Origin: Ephydatia muelleri
Taxonomy: Eukaryota; Porifera; Demospongiae; Spongillida; Spongillidae
Assembly (NCBI GenBank): GCA_013339895.1
Contig: JABACO010000008.1
Span: forward strand, 1,336,584 to 1,400,583
Direction of reading: 5' to 3'
DNA length: 64,000 nucleotides
Shown here: one piece after another, positions 1 to 13,900 of the stretch
How positions within the stretch are numbered: the stretch's first letter is position 1
Layout of the letters: every line of letters begins with the position of its first letter
The notes under the pieces: model-generated
The model's database searches: none
What the model saw: only the letters and a program-made list of their open reading frames with translations
What the model was told of the DNA's origin: nothing
Position numbers and translations under genes: made by a program

Positions 1-499
1 TAAATCTTGGATTTTTCACTTGCGGCAACAGATTCTGGTCCAATGTGTTTTACTGTGGGAAAAACATATTTTTTACCTTGTTCCTGGAGGATTTATAATT
101 ATAATAGTCATTGGTGCTCATGATTCAATGAATACTATTAAAAATGGCGGCCAATGCCATATATGGCGCTACTTTAACACCCTCGCTCGTTTCCAGGCCA
201 CATTTGGAAAAATTACATTAACGTTAATATATACTGTGACGCAAATAACGATAACAGCTTAACTTATAATTTCTGCAAGATATTTATAACTAACACCTCA
301 AGTCACTTTTTTTTTAATATACAAGGTCAGTTACTATAGTACGTATTACACTCTGTGTGTGTACCGATACGCTTGCGTTTATGCATGTATGCCTATAAGA
401 AGGCTTGCACATGCATACTACCCAACGTTCAATCCACCATTATTGTATATGCGTGTGTTGACACCGAGTAAGCTTTCAATCCGCCCTTCGTGACACGCA

Positions 500-1007
500 C
501 CAGAGATAATATAATATAGTAAGGGGATTGGAAGCGCATCACGTGCACTATACCTATGCGCGGGACATCCGAGGTAGTGATGAAAAGGACTCTGAGATTT
601 TCGCTTGAATCTTTTAAAAGGTAAAACAAAACGTTGCAATAATGCGGTCAACGAATAGTTATATGAATATTGGTTTGACTTATGTATTCTTATGTACGTT
701 AGCCTAATACATAGTCTTTAGTTTTCCGCTTCAAAGTAGTGAAAGGATGGATTTTTTTGGCCCGGGTAACCGCTCGTTACCTGGTAAAGCTATAGCCTCG
801 CTTTTGTGCTTTAAATATATTCCTGATGTAGTATTGTGCATTGATGGAAGTTATAAGTTTTAAAACTAATCCTTGCTTGAGTAGGACGTGATTATGTGTT
901 ACGTGACCGCTTATTTTGGCCGGGATATTTCGACGGTCGGTTGCGCGGCAAGACCCTCCTAAGTACAACAACCCTGGTGTCACTTAATGCCTTATTTTGC
1001 TTTGTGT

Positions 1008-1059
<52 letters not shown>

Positions 1060-1185
1060 CTTTCTTCTCTTGTTCAGACGGCATGGCGGACGCGGTGCAA
1101 GGAGCGCTTCAATGGCTTCTACCTAGGATGCGCCGCGAAGATCAGTGCTAATTGCCTCTGCTTCCAATCCCCTTATTTATGCTTT
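500..1185. mobile_element. Short P-element-related inverted-repeat element
   Basis: The stretch 517-560 contains GGGATTGGAAGCGCATCACG followed by CTATGCGCG, closely matching the left end of the P element at 29400-29445. At about 1146-1180, GTGCTAATT and GCTTCCAATCCCCTTATTTA match the inside of its right end in the correct opposite orientation. Between them there is no transposase, only AT-rich DNA and a 51-base T tract. This is what an internally deleted, non-autonomous derivative would look like. The exact ends and target duplication could not be fixed. Confidence 0.55.
1009..1059 (+). repeat. T tract of 51 bases
   Basis: An uninterrupted run of 51 T, inside the P-related short element. Confidence 0.95.
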
Positions 1186-1762
1186 CCAACCACTGGGGTT
1201 TTAAGATCAATGCAATTATGAAATGTGGCACTGTGGTGTATTATGCAGGCTGTCTACTGTTTGATTGGCAGTGTGAAAAAAATCATTGTGAGCTTGAGTA
1301 CAAAGTGCAAGTGGTTAGTTAATCTCCTCCCCCTTGTCCTGTAAAATACTTGCCACAATCATCTGTGTGACGTGTTTGTTGAGTTCTGCCATCATGCCCA
1401 CCTTGGAGTGAGGGTAGAGTTGGGCAGCGGTCTTACACCTGACCTAATACCTAGCCAACAGATGTACTTGTCCTCAATTGGGAGAGAGGGAAACATGCTG
1501 CCTTTGACATCACGGTGACCTCTTCCTTAATTTCTTCAATCCTAACATCAGCAAGCCTGTCTGAAGGGGCTGCAGCAAAGGAGGCTGAGACCAGAAAGCA
1601 TAAAATCAATGACCCAAAGTGTTTGGAGCTTGGCTAGGTGTATACAGCATACCCAAACTATCTTTATATATACATTTGTACATGTACATTTGCAATGTAT
1701 ATGTATATACAGAGCACCATGCACCAATTAGCCAAGCTTGAAATTGAGGCAGCAACCTCTCC

Positions 1763-1912
<150 letters not shown>

Positions 1913-2099
1913 ATAACATGGCTGAATTGAAGCTGGGTAGTATACATGTGTGTAACTCTGGGTATGCTTTTTGTGCTGGTCATGTTTAAAAGTGTGCTAC
2001 ATGTAGTGTTGTGTGTGAGATATGGGGTGTTGTGGTGTAAGAGAGGAGAGGCTGTTGAGAAAAGAAGGGGTGGGGGGGGGGTGGGAGGGAGAGGAGGGG

Positions 2100-3220
2100 T
2101 GCTGTTTGAGAGCAGACCATGGTATGGGAAGTGGAAAATTGGAGTATCCAGGTAGACCTCCACAATACATCAAGGGTCAGTTGGTGGTTTTGTACTACAT
2201 AAACTGTACCGCGGGTACAGACCTTATGATTTCTGTTAGATAAGGATATCACTCAGTCTAGTCTGGCCCATACATGTATTCCAAAGGCAAGAAAGCTCAA
2301 CTAATAAAAACAAAACAGAAAAAAAAAACAATACCGCTTGAGAGCCCGAAAAAATGCTTCTTGTGCCGATTAATTTGCGTGTCGAGACGCTAATCCAGCC
2401 GAGTCGCTGTCAATTGACCGCTCCAGTCAAAACTGGTGTTCAAAACATGTATATGAAGTGTACATGTACATCGCCAAGAATTTCTGTCATCGGCTGTCTC
2501 ATCTTTTTCTTTGCTGTTGTGTTCAGGTGGAGTTCTTATCTAGCCACAACTGTAAGGTCTGCACCCGTGGTAAGTTTACATAATGGGTTCAGGGAACATT
2601 CTCTCAGAAGACGAAGTGGATCATTAAAAAACCATCGAATTATGACGAGACTGGACCCGGGGAGCGCACGAGGAAGGGGATCATCGTTTGAAGGTCTGAC
2701 GGAGAATACTGTCTGAGGCTTTGTAGCTTTAAGAGGTGTGGTAGATATGATGTGTTCACAAGTGATGTGCGTTTGTATTTGACTGTTGGAGGTATTGTGA
2801 TTAGGAGAGGAGAGAGGCCATTGAGAAGACACCTTGGAGAAATAACTAAGCCTAGTAGGGGAGAGGCTGTTTGAGAACCGACCTTTAGTGTTACGTAAAC
2901 TTTATCACGGGACCTTACAATTTCTGTTAGATAATGATATCTTTTCGCTTGAAAGCCTGAAAACTGTAAAATGGTTGGTTGTGGATGATTTGGGCAAATC
3001 CAGCCAGGTGCGCTGTGCTGTTAATTCTGCCAACTGAGCGTTCCATCTGTGCACAAAGACAAAACTGATGTTCAAAAACATATAGGTGTAAATATAGAAT
3101 AGCGAAAATTTCTTGCCATGAAGGAGCAACCGTCTACATTCGTATTTGCTGTATATCTAAACTGCAGATGGAGTTAATATCTAGTCACAACTGCACCCGT
3201 GGCAAGTTTACACAACGTAA
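2100..3220. repeat. Degenerate direct duplication
   Basis: Blocks at about 2100-2590 recur in the same order at about 2866-3210: CTGTTTGAGA, AATTTCTGTTAGATAA (ATTTCTGTTAGATAA in the first copy), GCTTGAGAGCC/GCTTGAAAGCC, AAAACTGGTGTTCAAAA/AAAACTGATGTTCAAAA, and GCACCCGTGGTAAGTTTACA/GCACCCGTGGCAAGTTTACA. No stable ORF is shared. It may be two copies of an old mobile element. Confidence 0.55.
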
Positions 3221-3229
3221 CCTGAGCCC

Positions 3230-5020
3230 ATATCAAAGACAATTCAACCTTTCTGGTAACTGTCGCTGAAAGAGTACATGAGGTCCTAGCTGCGTGTAAT
3301 CATAGATAGTAAAGTCTACTTTACTATGTTTGGTGTAATTCATCGATTCACACGTAACACAGATTGCAAACAGTGTTCTCTACTTATATGTACGAAGTAG
3401 GCCTATAGTACATGGTGTCGGAGTGGTGCATGCAGTAATGAGTCTATATCTAAAGACCGATCACGTGCATATTGTGTAAGGTCCGCCGTGCATCTGGCCA
3501 TGGCAAGCACAGTGGAAGCTCAAACTGCTGAGGAAGCCAAAGTTTGTCCAAGACTGAGTCGTGTGACCGGAAGCCCGTAATAAGTGCAAAGGCAAGGGCT
3601 CAGCTGCATATAGTTTCGCGCGGTGCCAAAAATACCCTTGAGAATATGGTACATAAAAACGTAGCACAAGAAGGCAGCGTGGCAGTACAATAAGGAACAC
3701 CTTCAAAAGAAATCACAATGTTTCATATCCAGAAATTCCAATACATCGAGAGGTTTTAAGTCGAAAATATTTTCCGATTGCATCAGTGGATAGAGAAAAA
3801 TCGGAAAATCGTAAGGATATATATTTTATAGCATTTGCACTGAAAGGAAAACTGCTAAAGAAAAAGTAATTAGTACTTGCGGTCGCTGGCCCGCTTCTAC
3901 TACTACCGGTACCATGAACGGGACTATCATATCAACTGTACTCGTATAAATATGCGCACTTGTAAATAATCTGGCAGGCGTAGCATACCCTCCGCAAATA
4001 AACGTGGCTGAGCTACGCCAGACTAGCGTGTAAGTGTGTCTCAGTTTTGCTGCACCATGGCTACGCATCTGGTTATTTCCGGCTGGCTGGCATCTGCTGA
4101 TCTCCGTTTAGAAGCAGGGCCATTACTTGAACTCTCGTCTTGATCTCCTGTTGCGACCACGCGCATGCGCATAAGGCAATAATATGATTGTATTATTTAT
4201 TGTGCTTAGCGATGCAAGTGACCGCGAGAACAAGGCAAATGCGCGAGTCTTGCGTCTGATGCATTACACTTGACAGGTCTGAGGTTGGTCGGGTCCAGCA
4301 AGGGGTTGTGGAGTAACCAAGTGATCCATCACATTAAATATAGTTGTTTGTAAGCCGAGGTTGTACATTTGTTGGACAAAAGCGTTAGTTTCGTGTTTAA
4401 GTGTTTGCGTGCCGTGTGTCTTATTTTAAGATGTAAATAACATATTTAATAAAAATAATAACGTTTAATAACTACTATAGATCGCATGCCGAAAATGAAA
4501 AAGAGCAGGAAGAATCATGTACGCTCCTCTGTGTCTCTGCCTGTACTCTCGACCACACATTCAGTCACAGTCTGTTCAGTCAGTATTTTATTTGAAGCAG
4601 CCATGGCAAATAATGAATAATTCTTGCAACGTCCATGTAATGATTACAGCATTATGAAAGCAGATGCCATGGCAGGGGATCATGGACCCCCTGGGGATCA
4701 TGGACCCCCTGCCAATACAGTTGAAGGGGGCCAGGACACGCAAGTTTACTCTCCTATTTCCCACAATTTGAGCAATCAACATGTCAATTACTCAGCTATT
4801 GCAATGGTGCGATAGGAGTGATATGCTTTAGCAAGTGAGTGGTTCGGTGTTTAGTAAAGGTGACACTGAGGCAGGAATGTTTCAGTGTTTTGTGTGATTT
4901 GCTTATTGATGTTGAAGAAGCCACAGTATATTTTAAGGTTGCCTAGGAGATTTTTTGTGACCCGCTCAAGGAAGTATTTGAACAAGTTGATGAGGTGTTG
5001 GAATATTGCAGACTAGAAGG
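3230..5020. other. No gene recognised
   Basis: Ordinary AT-rich DNA without a supported exon. The only repeat seen is a short GGGGATCATGGACCCCCT duplication near 4677-4711. Confidence 0.6.
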
Positions 5021-5026
5021 GGAAAA

Positions 5027-5033
5027 GGGGGGG

Positions 5034-5066
<33 letters not shown>
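5027..5066 (+). repeat. G tract
   Basis: Forty bases of G with a single C. It can form G-quadruplexes and is a likely site of assembly error. Confidence 0.95.
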
Positions 5067-5067
<1 letters not shown>

Positions 5068-5925
5068 GGTTCTCAGGTTGAGGTCCTAGTCAATGAAGAT
5101 GTAGGAGTCAGATTGAGGTAGTCAATGAAGGTGTGAGAGATGATGGTGCTGGAGTGGAAGGTGTTGTCAAAAGAAATCTTTGAAGCATTGCTGTCTGCAC
5201 GTGAGGTTATGTCATCTATGTAAAATCTGCACAGGATGCCAGTGAGGTACAGCTTGTGATCAATTGTAGCAGAACAGTGAACAATTGTCTGCGAGTGCAA
5301 CAAGGGGAAATCCCCCATTTACACGGCGACATGAACAGTTTACATGCATGTTTACATGCAAGGAAAACAAATTACATACATATCAATTTAAGTTTCCATT
5401 TCAATAATAATCAAAACTTAAAGTGCAAAGAAAACGGCATCTGAGAACTGAACAGTCAACTGCTGTATGCATGCACTGACATATGCACAAGACATACTCC
5501 TGCAAACAGAATACACTCCCACTGAAACAGTGCAGATGTGTGGCCACAAATTAGTGTGTGTGCGCATGACAAAACATGCAAGTGCTCTGCCATATTTCTC
5601 CTTGCAGTGCCACAAGCAATATTCTTGAAACCCCATATGATGTTCTGATTGTTCCAGTGTGCAAAAATAATAATAAATGTGGCGTATTGTGGTGGGTAAA
5701 CTACACAGTGAAGCTACGCCACCAAATAACTCCAGAAAACATTATATAAAATATAATAATAATCATGTACCTTTCCATACAACAGCTGTTTATTTGTATT
5801 TCACAAGGCATGCAGATAGATTATACCACGATAGACATTTCATATCACAATGCTAAAATAATGTTACGTTGTCCTAAATGTACATCAGCTTAAACAAAAT
5901 GATCTAATTAAGAATAACAGTCAGT

Positions 5926-6371
5926 TCATGGTAGAACTTGAATTGTAATTTGCAGCTTGATCCTGCAATAAGTCATTGTCACTGAGAATTTCATCACTGC
6001 CTTGTACACTGCTGAGATGAAGCTTTGGGACAACAGAGCAGATATACCCAATTAGCTGTGCATCAGGAAGTGTCATCAGTATATCTGTCTCTCTTTGTTC
6101 CACCAGAAATTTAACATCTGATCTGTCTCCAGGAAAGAATTTCTGACCAATTACAATGGGTCCAAATCCTCCTTGGAATGTCTGATCATAAGACATCTTG
6201 AGAAGGGATGGCATGATATGGAATGGAACTGGGACTTTGATGCTTATTTGTATATTGGTGGCTAATACAATTGCAGATGGATACAGAGGAAATTGATACC
6301 GACCATGTTTGATTAATTGTGCAAACTGCTCTAAAGGCAGAAGTCCTGGAGATGTCAAGCTGTGTCTCACC
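5926..6371 (-). CDS. Unidentified C-terminal coding exon
   Basis: A 148-codon open stretch on the minus strand ends at a stop near 5923-5925 and begins, in the gene's sense, just after a pyrimidine-rich AG (minus-strand ...TTCTTGATAAG). It therefore looks like a last exon rather than a whole gene. The protein has alternating hydrophobic and polar residues suggestive of beta strands, including GGFGPIVIGQKFFPGD and LIGYICSVVPKLHLS, and ends in a Ser/Asn-rich tail. Codon-like composition and length make chance unlikely. I do not recognise the family and assign no function. A possible upstream exon (about 6571-6645, between an AG and a GT) encodes VYRFYFVDLIQPFQELP but does not join in phase, so it is not included. 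Confidence 0.45.
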
Positions 6372-6649
6372 TTATCAAGAAACAAAATAAAATAAGATAA
6401 AATAAAACATCATAAGAAAATCAAGTGCAGTAACCACATGTATATGATGCTAGAATTCTTAATTGTGTAAAGTGAATGATTCGGGGAGATGGGGGCAGGA
6501 GTGTAGGAGCAAAATGTTTACAAGTTCTCCAACAATTCAAACATTTGAGCTGCAATAGCTCACCATTGAAATATATTAATGCTGGGAGTTCTTGAAAGGG
6601 TTGTATCAAATCCACAAAATAAAACCGGTACACTAGCGAAAGTAGTGAC

Positions 6650-8030
6650 TAAGGTCTCACTCTACATGGGGAAGAACAGAAATTAACATCAGAAAAAGTA
6701 TTATAAGGTACTGAAGAAGCATTTGCAAGCAGTACAATAATTATCCATGTCCTATCAAGCCCTTACTGCAACGTCTGAGTATCAGTCTGTAACTTGTAGC
6801 ACCCCTCCCACTCGCCCTGTTTACTAAGGTGGCATCACAAGCTTAAGATTAACAGAAGTAGGAAGTAACTCCACAATTATGCCTGGAAGTTAATGCAATT
6901 AGAACCCAAACTATATGTGTCAGAAGATCTAATCAGTGTGACCCTTCTTAATATCCTGAAGTGTAGTTTCCACTCACACTTTATTCAGGACGTCACTTGA
7001 CACTTGGAAAAACTTTAAGCAGCCATTTCATATGTTTGCGCATCGTGTTATTTTGTATCTTATTGTACTTACATGTGTGCAGAGCCTCCCTAAAGAGCAG
7101 ATTAGATAAACCCTGAGACAATGAAGTGACTAACCATTTCCAAGCCAGCTAGCCACGTGCGCGCCTGCGTATTTTTAACTTCTTAGAATAGTTAATTATA
7201 TAATCTATACAGTACGTACATGAACTGTACTTCACGTGCTCTTGGCTCAGAATTATTATTTGTTCTGTCAGTAGCGGCCGCGCCGTGGTTCGGACTGACC
7301 CGCAGCTGAGATCGGTGAGAATGTGTAATATTTCATGCATACATGTGTTCCCATTCAGCCGAGCGTGTAGCGTTGAATAACACGCATGTGACTGCTACTT
7401 TTAAAATTGTTTTTTATTAGTATTTCAGCTATTCGCATGCAGGAATCGATTGATGGGAAAACGTAATGAATTCTCGGCAATTCAGCATCCTTTTTTGTAG
7501 ATGCGTGTCCCACTACAAAGCAGAGCAGTGCACCTAACCAGGGATCATCCTGTCTGCATGCACTGATAATGTGTGGTTAAGTGGAGGGGAGAGGTTTCTA
7601 TTGTGCACAGCACCGCGTTCGTGTACCCTAACCACAACTGGGGAGACATGTGACTCAATTATATCCAGTCCAGTCACAAAAACATGGACCAGTCACAAAC
7701 GATGGATAGGCACAAAAGATGGACTTGTCACAAAAGACGGTCTGCAGCACATGACCACATAATTCTATGTACACTGTTTTTGCTGAACTGCATGATTGTG
7801 TACCCCAGAGCAATTGACACTTCTCTGCAATCATTCATCATAGTTATCTTTAACTTTTGTTTCTTATACACTTGTATTGTATATAGTATATCTTTAATTG
7901 GTCACATACATATATCAAATAACAGCCTCTGACTAACATACGATCATGCCACTTTATTAAATCACCAATAAAAAATGTGGTGAAAGTTTGTGTTGAGGAG
8001 ACTCACATGAAGTTACTCTTGTTCCACTTC
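6650..8030. other. Intergenic, upstream of the M13 peptidase gene
   Basis: No exon supported. A pyrimidine-rich stretch ending in AG at 8031-8032 precedes the start codon. Short repeats of CACAAAAGA/GATGGA type lie near 7684-7740. Confidence 0.6.
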
Positions 8031-8037
8031 AGTGAAA

Positions 8038-10949
8038 ATGGCAGAAGTAAATGAGACTGTGTTATTAGTGGAGCGCAAGGGTGAAGGAGCACCACGTGTG
8101 AAACAAAGATGCTCAAATACCACATCCATTGCACTACTTGCGGTGATGGGGGTGGTCATTGTGGCAATTGGAGTTTCTGTGGTGTTAGGAGTGACTCTGA
8201 CAAAGCCATCGACTACAGTGGCCACTGCTACTTGTAACACCGATGTGTGCACCAGTCTGGCCAAGCGTGTGCTGAGCAGCCTTGATACAAGCATTGACCC
8301 TTGCCAGGACTTCTACAACTTCTCTTGTGGAGGATGGATTAAGACAAAATCACTCCCCCCAGGTAGTGTACATGTTATTAACTGAATCGTATTCTCATTT
8401 TGTTTGTAAGGAAGTGTCATCTGGGGTCAGAAGCCTATGCATGCGATAAATAAATGGAAATCTGTAAAGGTATCATTACATCAGATATCCTCAGTAATGA
8501 ATTTGTTCATTTTATACATTACTGTCGCACAGCTGATTACATATGTACTGAAACTAGGGTATTGTGTCCCATCATTATTCAGTACCTGCAGTATCCTTGC
8601 TATTACAATTTTAGGGCACATGTTTCCACTATGAGATAGAATATGTCCTAAACCAGTGTTTATGTTTTTAAGACCATGCATGAAAAGAGTTTGCAGAACT
8701 GGAAGGGATTGTGGAAGACTGAATACAGAGTTCTCAGACCATATACCATTGAATCCATTGAAAAGTGAAGGAAGCCATGATGCAGGGTAGATGGCATCAT
8801 AGAAGGGTGTTTGAACCAATTATGAGGTGTATCAAGTCATAGTTGTTACTTGGGGTATACACTTTATAGCGAGATTTCTATTTCCAATTTCATACGTCCT
8901 TGCCTTGTGCACATTGGCGTATGTTGCTTTGAGGAGGAGTGGTCCCTGACACTGTTCAGTTTTGCGCATGAAGATCCTCCCACATTAGATGCACTGAGAC
9001 AAGCAATATGCAGACCGTTGTACAAAACAAGTCATTGAGCTTGATTATGGTGAAGTCGTATGCAAGTATAATGTGTCCATTATTCACACGTCACATGTTG
9101 TGATAGCTTTCTAATATTTCATTATGTTGTATATGTATGCTACTGATGAAGCCTAAGTACTAGTAGTCGTGCATTCATCCATGAAGGGTGTAAGCATAAA
9201 TTGTTCTAAATCATTCAAGTGCTTGAATGCATCAGTAAAATTCCCTCGAGATGATAATGAAAGGATAATATGTAATGCTTTTTGAGCACATAAATATTGA
9301 TAAAACAACGGGAAAATATTTCAAAGCATAATTTAAGGCTAGTGAATGAGTGACAAAGTTTACATTGTGTTTTGCACTGCCTGGTATAAACGCTGAAGCA
9401 GAAAGTACACTAGTTTTAATGAGCCAGACCAGTTGTTTAGAACTGTAAGTTACACCAGGAATGAATAGGACATGTTTGCACCACAATACTATTTGATAGG
9501 ATGCAGATAAAAATCTGTTATTTTAAAATTTAAAACCATGATTGTGAGTTCGGACCGGCGAATTTGTTTACATTATTTAATTGGAAATTATCAATCGAGC
9601 TAATTAACTTCAATAGGAACAACAAATTAGCCACTTTAAAAGTGAGCCTGTTTGCTCATGTATTACTATTACTATTGTGCAGTGAAGGCGCATGCGCAAA
9701 TAGAGCCGCGGTAGTTACCGTCCCGTTCCCAAGCCCGCTTTGGGAGCCCCACCCCCATGCGTTCAGTGCATGAAATTACCCCACCTTCCCTTGCTGTCAC
9801 GCGTTTCATTAATTTGCGCCGGTCTGGGTGTCTAGATCGAGATTTCGCTGATTTCGATCGCGAAGAACGTAGCCCTGCACACTAACATCTCACGGCATCT
9901 CACCTAAGCTTAGCGTACATTCATGCACGTCTAGTTTAGCCGTAAGACTTAGAATATAAAAATCTTACCGTGCAATACGACCGATTACATATACAGCCAT
10001 GAATGCAGAATAGGATGCGCACCAATTCAAATAGCACAACAGCGCTTGTGATAACAAAAAAAAAACACCGCGCAAACGTTTTGGTGAGTTACGGCAATGG
10101 CTCTCAGTACGTGCCAGTGCTAGTGCAAATGTACGTGCGCAAACACACGCGCATCGCTACAGGTACACAAAATAATGATGGCCGCATGGGTCGCATATAT
10201 CAATCAGGCGGTTAGATCTTAGATGGCCCGCTACTAGGTTATAGCATTAGAAGAATTAAATTCAAAATCATGTCACTTTGAGTTTCAGCTCGGAGCTAAC
10301 GAACTGGCCAGCTCGATCGCAATTAGAGATCGAAGTTACATGCTGATGATATATGCCATGCGAGGATAGTCAATCTGGACCCCACTGGCCCCTAAACTGT
10401 TGTACGGATGTGTGTGTGTCTAAAGTAGCACTGAAGCAGCTATTTGTGAGATATCTGTGTAAGAGCTTGATTAATTTCATGTACTGTAGCTGCTGAAGAC
10501 CCCTTTTGAGCCTGTAATACGTCAGTTGGTTTAATAGCAAAAGATCTCCTATTCCATGTCCCATATGGTGGTTTTCATCTTGGTGTAGCTCTGTGGCCAT
10601 TGTAAAGTGGTAAAAAATGAGTTTCTGTGTGGTGATGTGTATTTCTGTGTCTGTGTGTTTATTAACCTGTGTGTGATATACAGTCTAAAGGTCTCGACCT
10701 GCGAAATTCCCTACCTTGACCCCACTCTACCCATCGATTGCCATGCATACTTTATTGATAGATGAGTGTCCATATGTTTCTGTATGTGTCTGTATGTCTG
10801 TGTGTGTGTCCATGTGTGTGTGTGTGTGTGTGTGTGTGTTTTGTGTTTGTGTGTGTGTGTCTGTGTTTGTGTGTCTCAGTGTGTCTGTGTGTCTGTGTGC
10901 ATCTGTCTATGTGTATGTTCTGTGTGTGTCTGTGTGTGTCTATATGTGT

Positions 10950-10982
<33 letters not shown>

Positions 10983-13900
10983 CTGTGTGTTTAGCATGAT
11001 TTCTGTATGTGTGTTACCTTGTGTTACCCTGTGCTGTGTGTAGTAACCTGTGTGTGGTAATAATCCACTGTACTATCCAAAGGTCTTGACCATTGCTCTA
11101 TGCAATTCCCGAGTTTATGGACAGGTTTATGGGAATCACACCACTCCCAGTAATAGCATTAAGTTAAGACAAGCCAACATTGATGTAAGCAAAACTTATA
11201 CCCAGCTAGCTAACTTTAAAGACCTGTACAGTAAGAAATTTGTTGTCTGAAACCAAATCCGATAAGGAAATCACCAAACAATGAATTTCGATTACCTACA
11301 AAGAGTAGTTAACACAATTCGAGGGAGGGATGGTGGGCTTAACATAACCACCATACACCCATGCACAACTCCACACACACACCACACACACACAACACAC
11401 ATGCCACACACACACCACACACACACAACACACATGCCACACACACACACCACACACACAACACACACACACATACACTACAGAAATACAAAAATACTCA
11501 TTTCTTACCACTGTACAATGGCCACAGATCTACACCAAGATGCAAACCACCATATGGGACATGGAATAGGAGACCTTTGCCTATTAAACTTTTGATTAAG
11601 CAAATATTTGTTTTTTAATTTTAAAAATACATGAGTAAACTTTCAAAGTGATTAGTTTTTTTGTTTTTATTGAAGTTAATTAGCTCGAATGATAAGGTTT
11701 AATTAGAATAATGGAAACAAATTCGACCGATCCCACAATCTTAGTTTCAAAATAACTGATTTTATCTTTAGCTATTTTGGTTCAAACATGTCCTATTCAT
11801 TCCTGGACCCTGTATAATGTGTATGTTATTGAGGCATCACAATTTTATGTTGACAATACGAATAGCACTGTATGGCTGTGTAGTGCAGTTATGCATGCCA
11901 AATACATAATATGTGTATAACAAGTGTATACTGAAATACTTATAAAACTCATAGAGCATACACACACATTTGCACATGATTGTTTTTATTTCCAAGCAAT
12001 AAATAAGTTTTGTACAAGTGCTTGACAACAATTAAGCAGTCAACAGCTTGAGCATGAATGCATTCGAAAGTCCTTGATTACAAGCTGTGGCTTCTATTTA
12101 GGCCACGATCGTACCTGCTATAAACAAATTAACTGCTACTTTGATTTGCTACACTGTGTAGTAGTGTGAAATCCTACAATGACGCATGATAAAGAAAATG
12201 GAGTGTGCATTGATGCTGCATCCGTGGTTATGGATGCCGATGTAGCAGCTAACAGTAGTATAAATCAAAAATGCATCATCACATGCATTAGAAATTTGCT
12301 TCAAGCAATAGGTGGTCATGGGGTAGGTCTTTCAATAAACTAGCATGCCTCTTGAAAAGGGCTGAATGGTGCTGTGAAATTTGCTAGAGCTAGGCAAATC
12401 TTGACACAGAGTGTACGTATCCCTACATGTGGTTCAAGTGTTGTGTGTTTCAGGGTATAATGTATAAATTGATTGATGCCTAAATTGATACATGTTTGTC
12501 ATGTTGCTTGGGGCCTGAAATTAAATGAAATTTAAACCTTTAAAGTACTCACCAGGGTTATGTTCTACGATAAGTAGCAATATTGTGTTCAGAAGAAAGA
12601 ACTGCCAATTACATGAGTTAAATAACTAAAAAGGCTGGTGTCTCGAATTCATGGCAGTTGTCACCAAATGACTAAATAAAAATTGGCTGCAAATTAACTG
12701 GCATCCGGCATTCGGCATCGGTGACAATTGTAGCTACCTGGGTAACTGTCCGCATGTACATATTAATATTGAAGTGCTAGAGTTGATGTCTTTGATCAAC
12801 ACTGCTAATAACCAACTATTTAGCTGTGTTATAACAAAAGGCAAACTGGTACCAAGTGCCACAATGTATATCATACACAAACACGGGATGAACAAACTTA
12901 TTTTATGTTCCATGCATGAAATCAAAATCCCACTTTTGAGCACTTTTGAGAGCACTTTTCTTCATGCAGGAAAAGGCCAGTATGGTATGTTTGATGAACT
13001 GAGTGACCGGAACCAAGCTGCTCTGAATGCACTTCTTGAGGGAGATCTTGACAGTGATGTACCTGTTACAATGAAACTACGGGGTCTGTACCAGGAATGT
13101 ATGAATATTAATGCCATTGAGGCACTCGGGGCAGCTCCTCTGCTGAATGTTATAAAGGCTACAGGTATGTCGTGATCTTGGATATGTGTGAAATGATGCT
13201 TATCTTGGCATCATGATTCAGCCAGGAGTTCAATATTTGCAAGCACTTGTGTACACAGGTAGTAAGTAACAATAAAGACCACATAAGCTGCTTATCTAAG
13301 GGTAGTTCCCTAAGGGGGATTGATTGGAGAGCACTGCAGGCTCCCTAATTCATCAGGATCAGGGACAACTACCTTATTGCACAGTTAAGCAGTACTAACT
13401 CGAATAAATTGCATGATGTAGATATTTATGCTGCATTGATCATACATGGCATGCTATAACATGCTCCACACAAACTTTAAATGTTTCAATTTCAAAATTG
13501 AATTTTGAAATTGCCTGTCTATATTAAAATTGCATAATCCTGAACACAACTGCGTACCCATTTCAAAATTACATTGCACAATATTATATTATACTGTGGG
13601 AGGGGCATTATTCACCCTGCAGCAGTTGCTGACGTCTGTATTGATACAATGAACACTCTCTCATTGTGGCTGCTCATTAGCTCTGCACGCAACTACTGTC
13701 TGTAATGACTGCACAGAGGGTACTACGGCACGAGTTTCTGGAGACGTGATGCAGGCCCAGTTTCGTTAAGCTATGATTATAGATAAGTAGCTGCAAAGAT
13801 AGGTGCTCTTTGAAGTTCCTCAATGGGAAAGATTGGGGTGAGAGGATGAAAATACCAGAAAGCAAGGTATACATCTGTCTCACACATGCCAAAGGGTGTA

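Larger units (their letters stand above)
9452..11812. mobile_element. Interrupted long inverted repeat in M13 peptidase intron 1
   Basis: Outer arms 9452-9668 and 11624-11812 match as reverse complements (for example CAGGAATGAATAGGACATGT, GAAGTTAATTAGCTCGA). Inner arms 10530-10612 and 11508-11590 do so too (CATATGGGACATGGAATAGG). The right arm is continuous while the left arm is split by about 865 bp (9669-10529), so another sequence seems to have inserted into the left arm. The centre holds TG and CA tracts. Confidence 0.65.
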
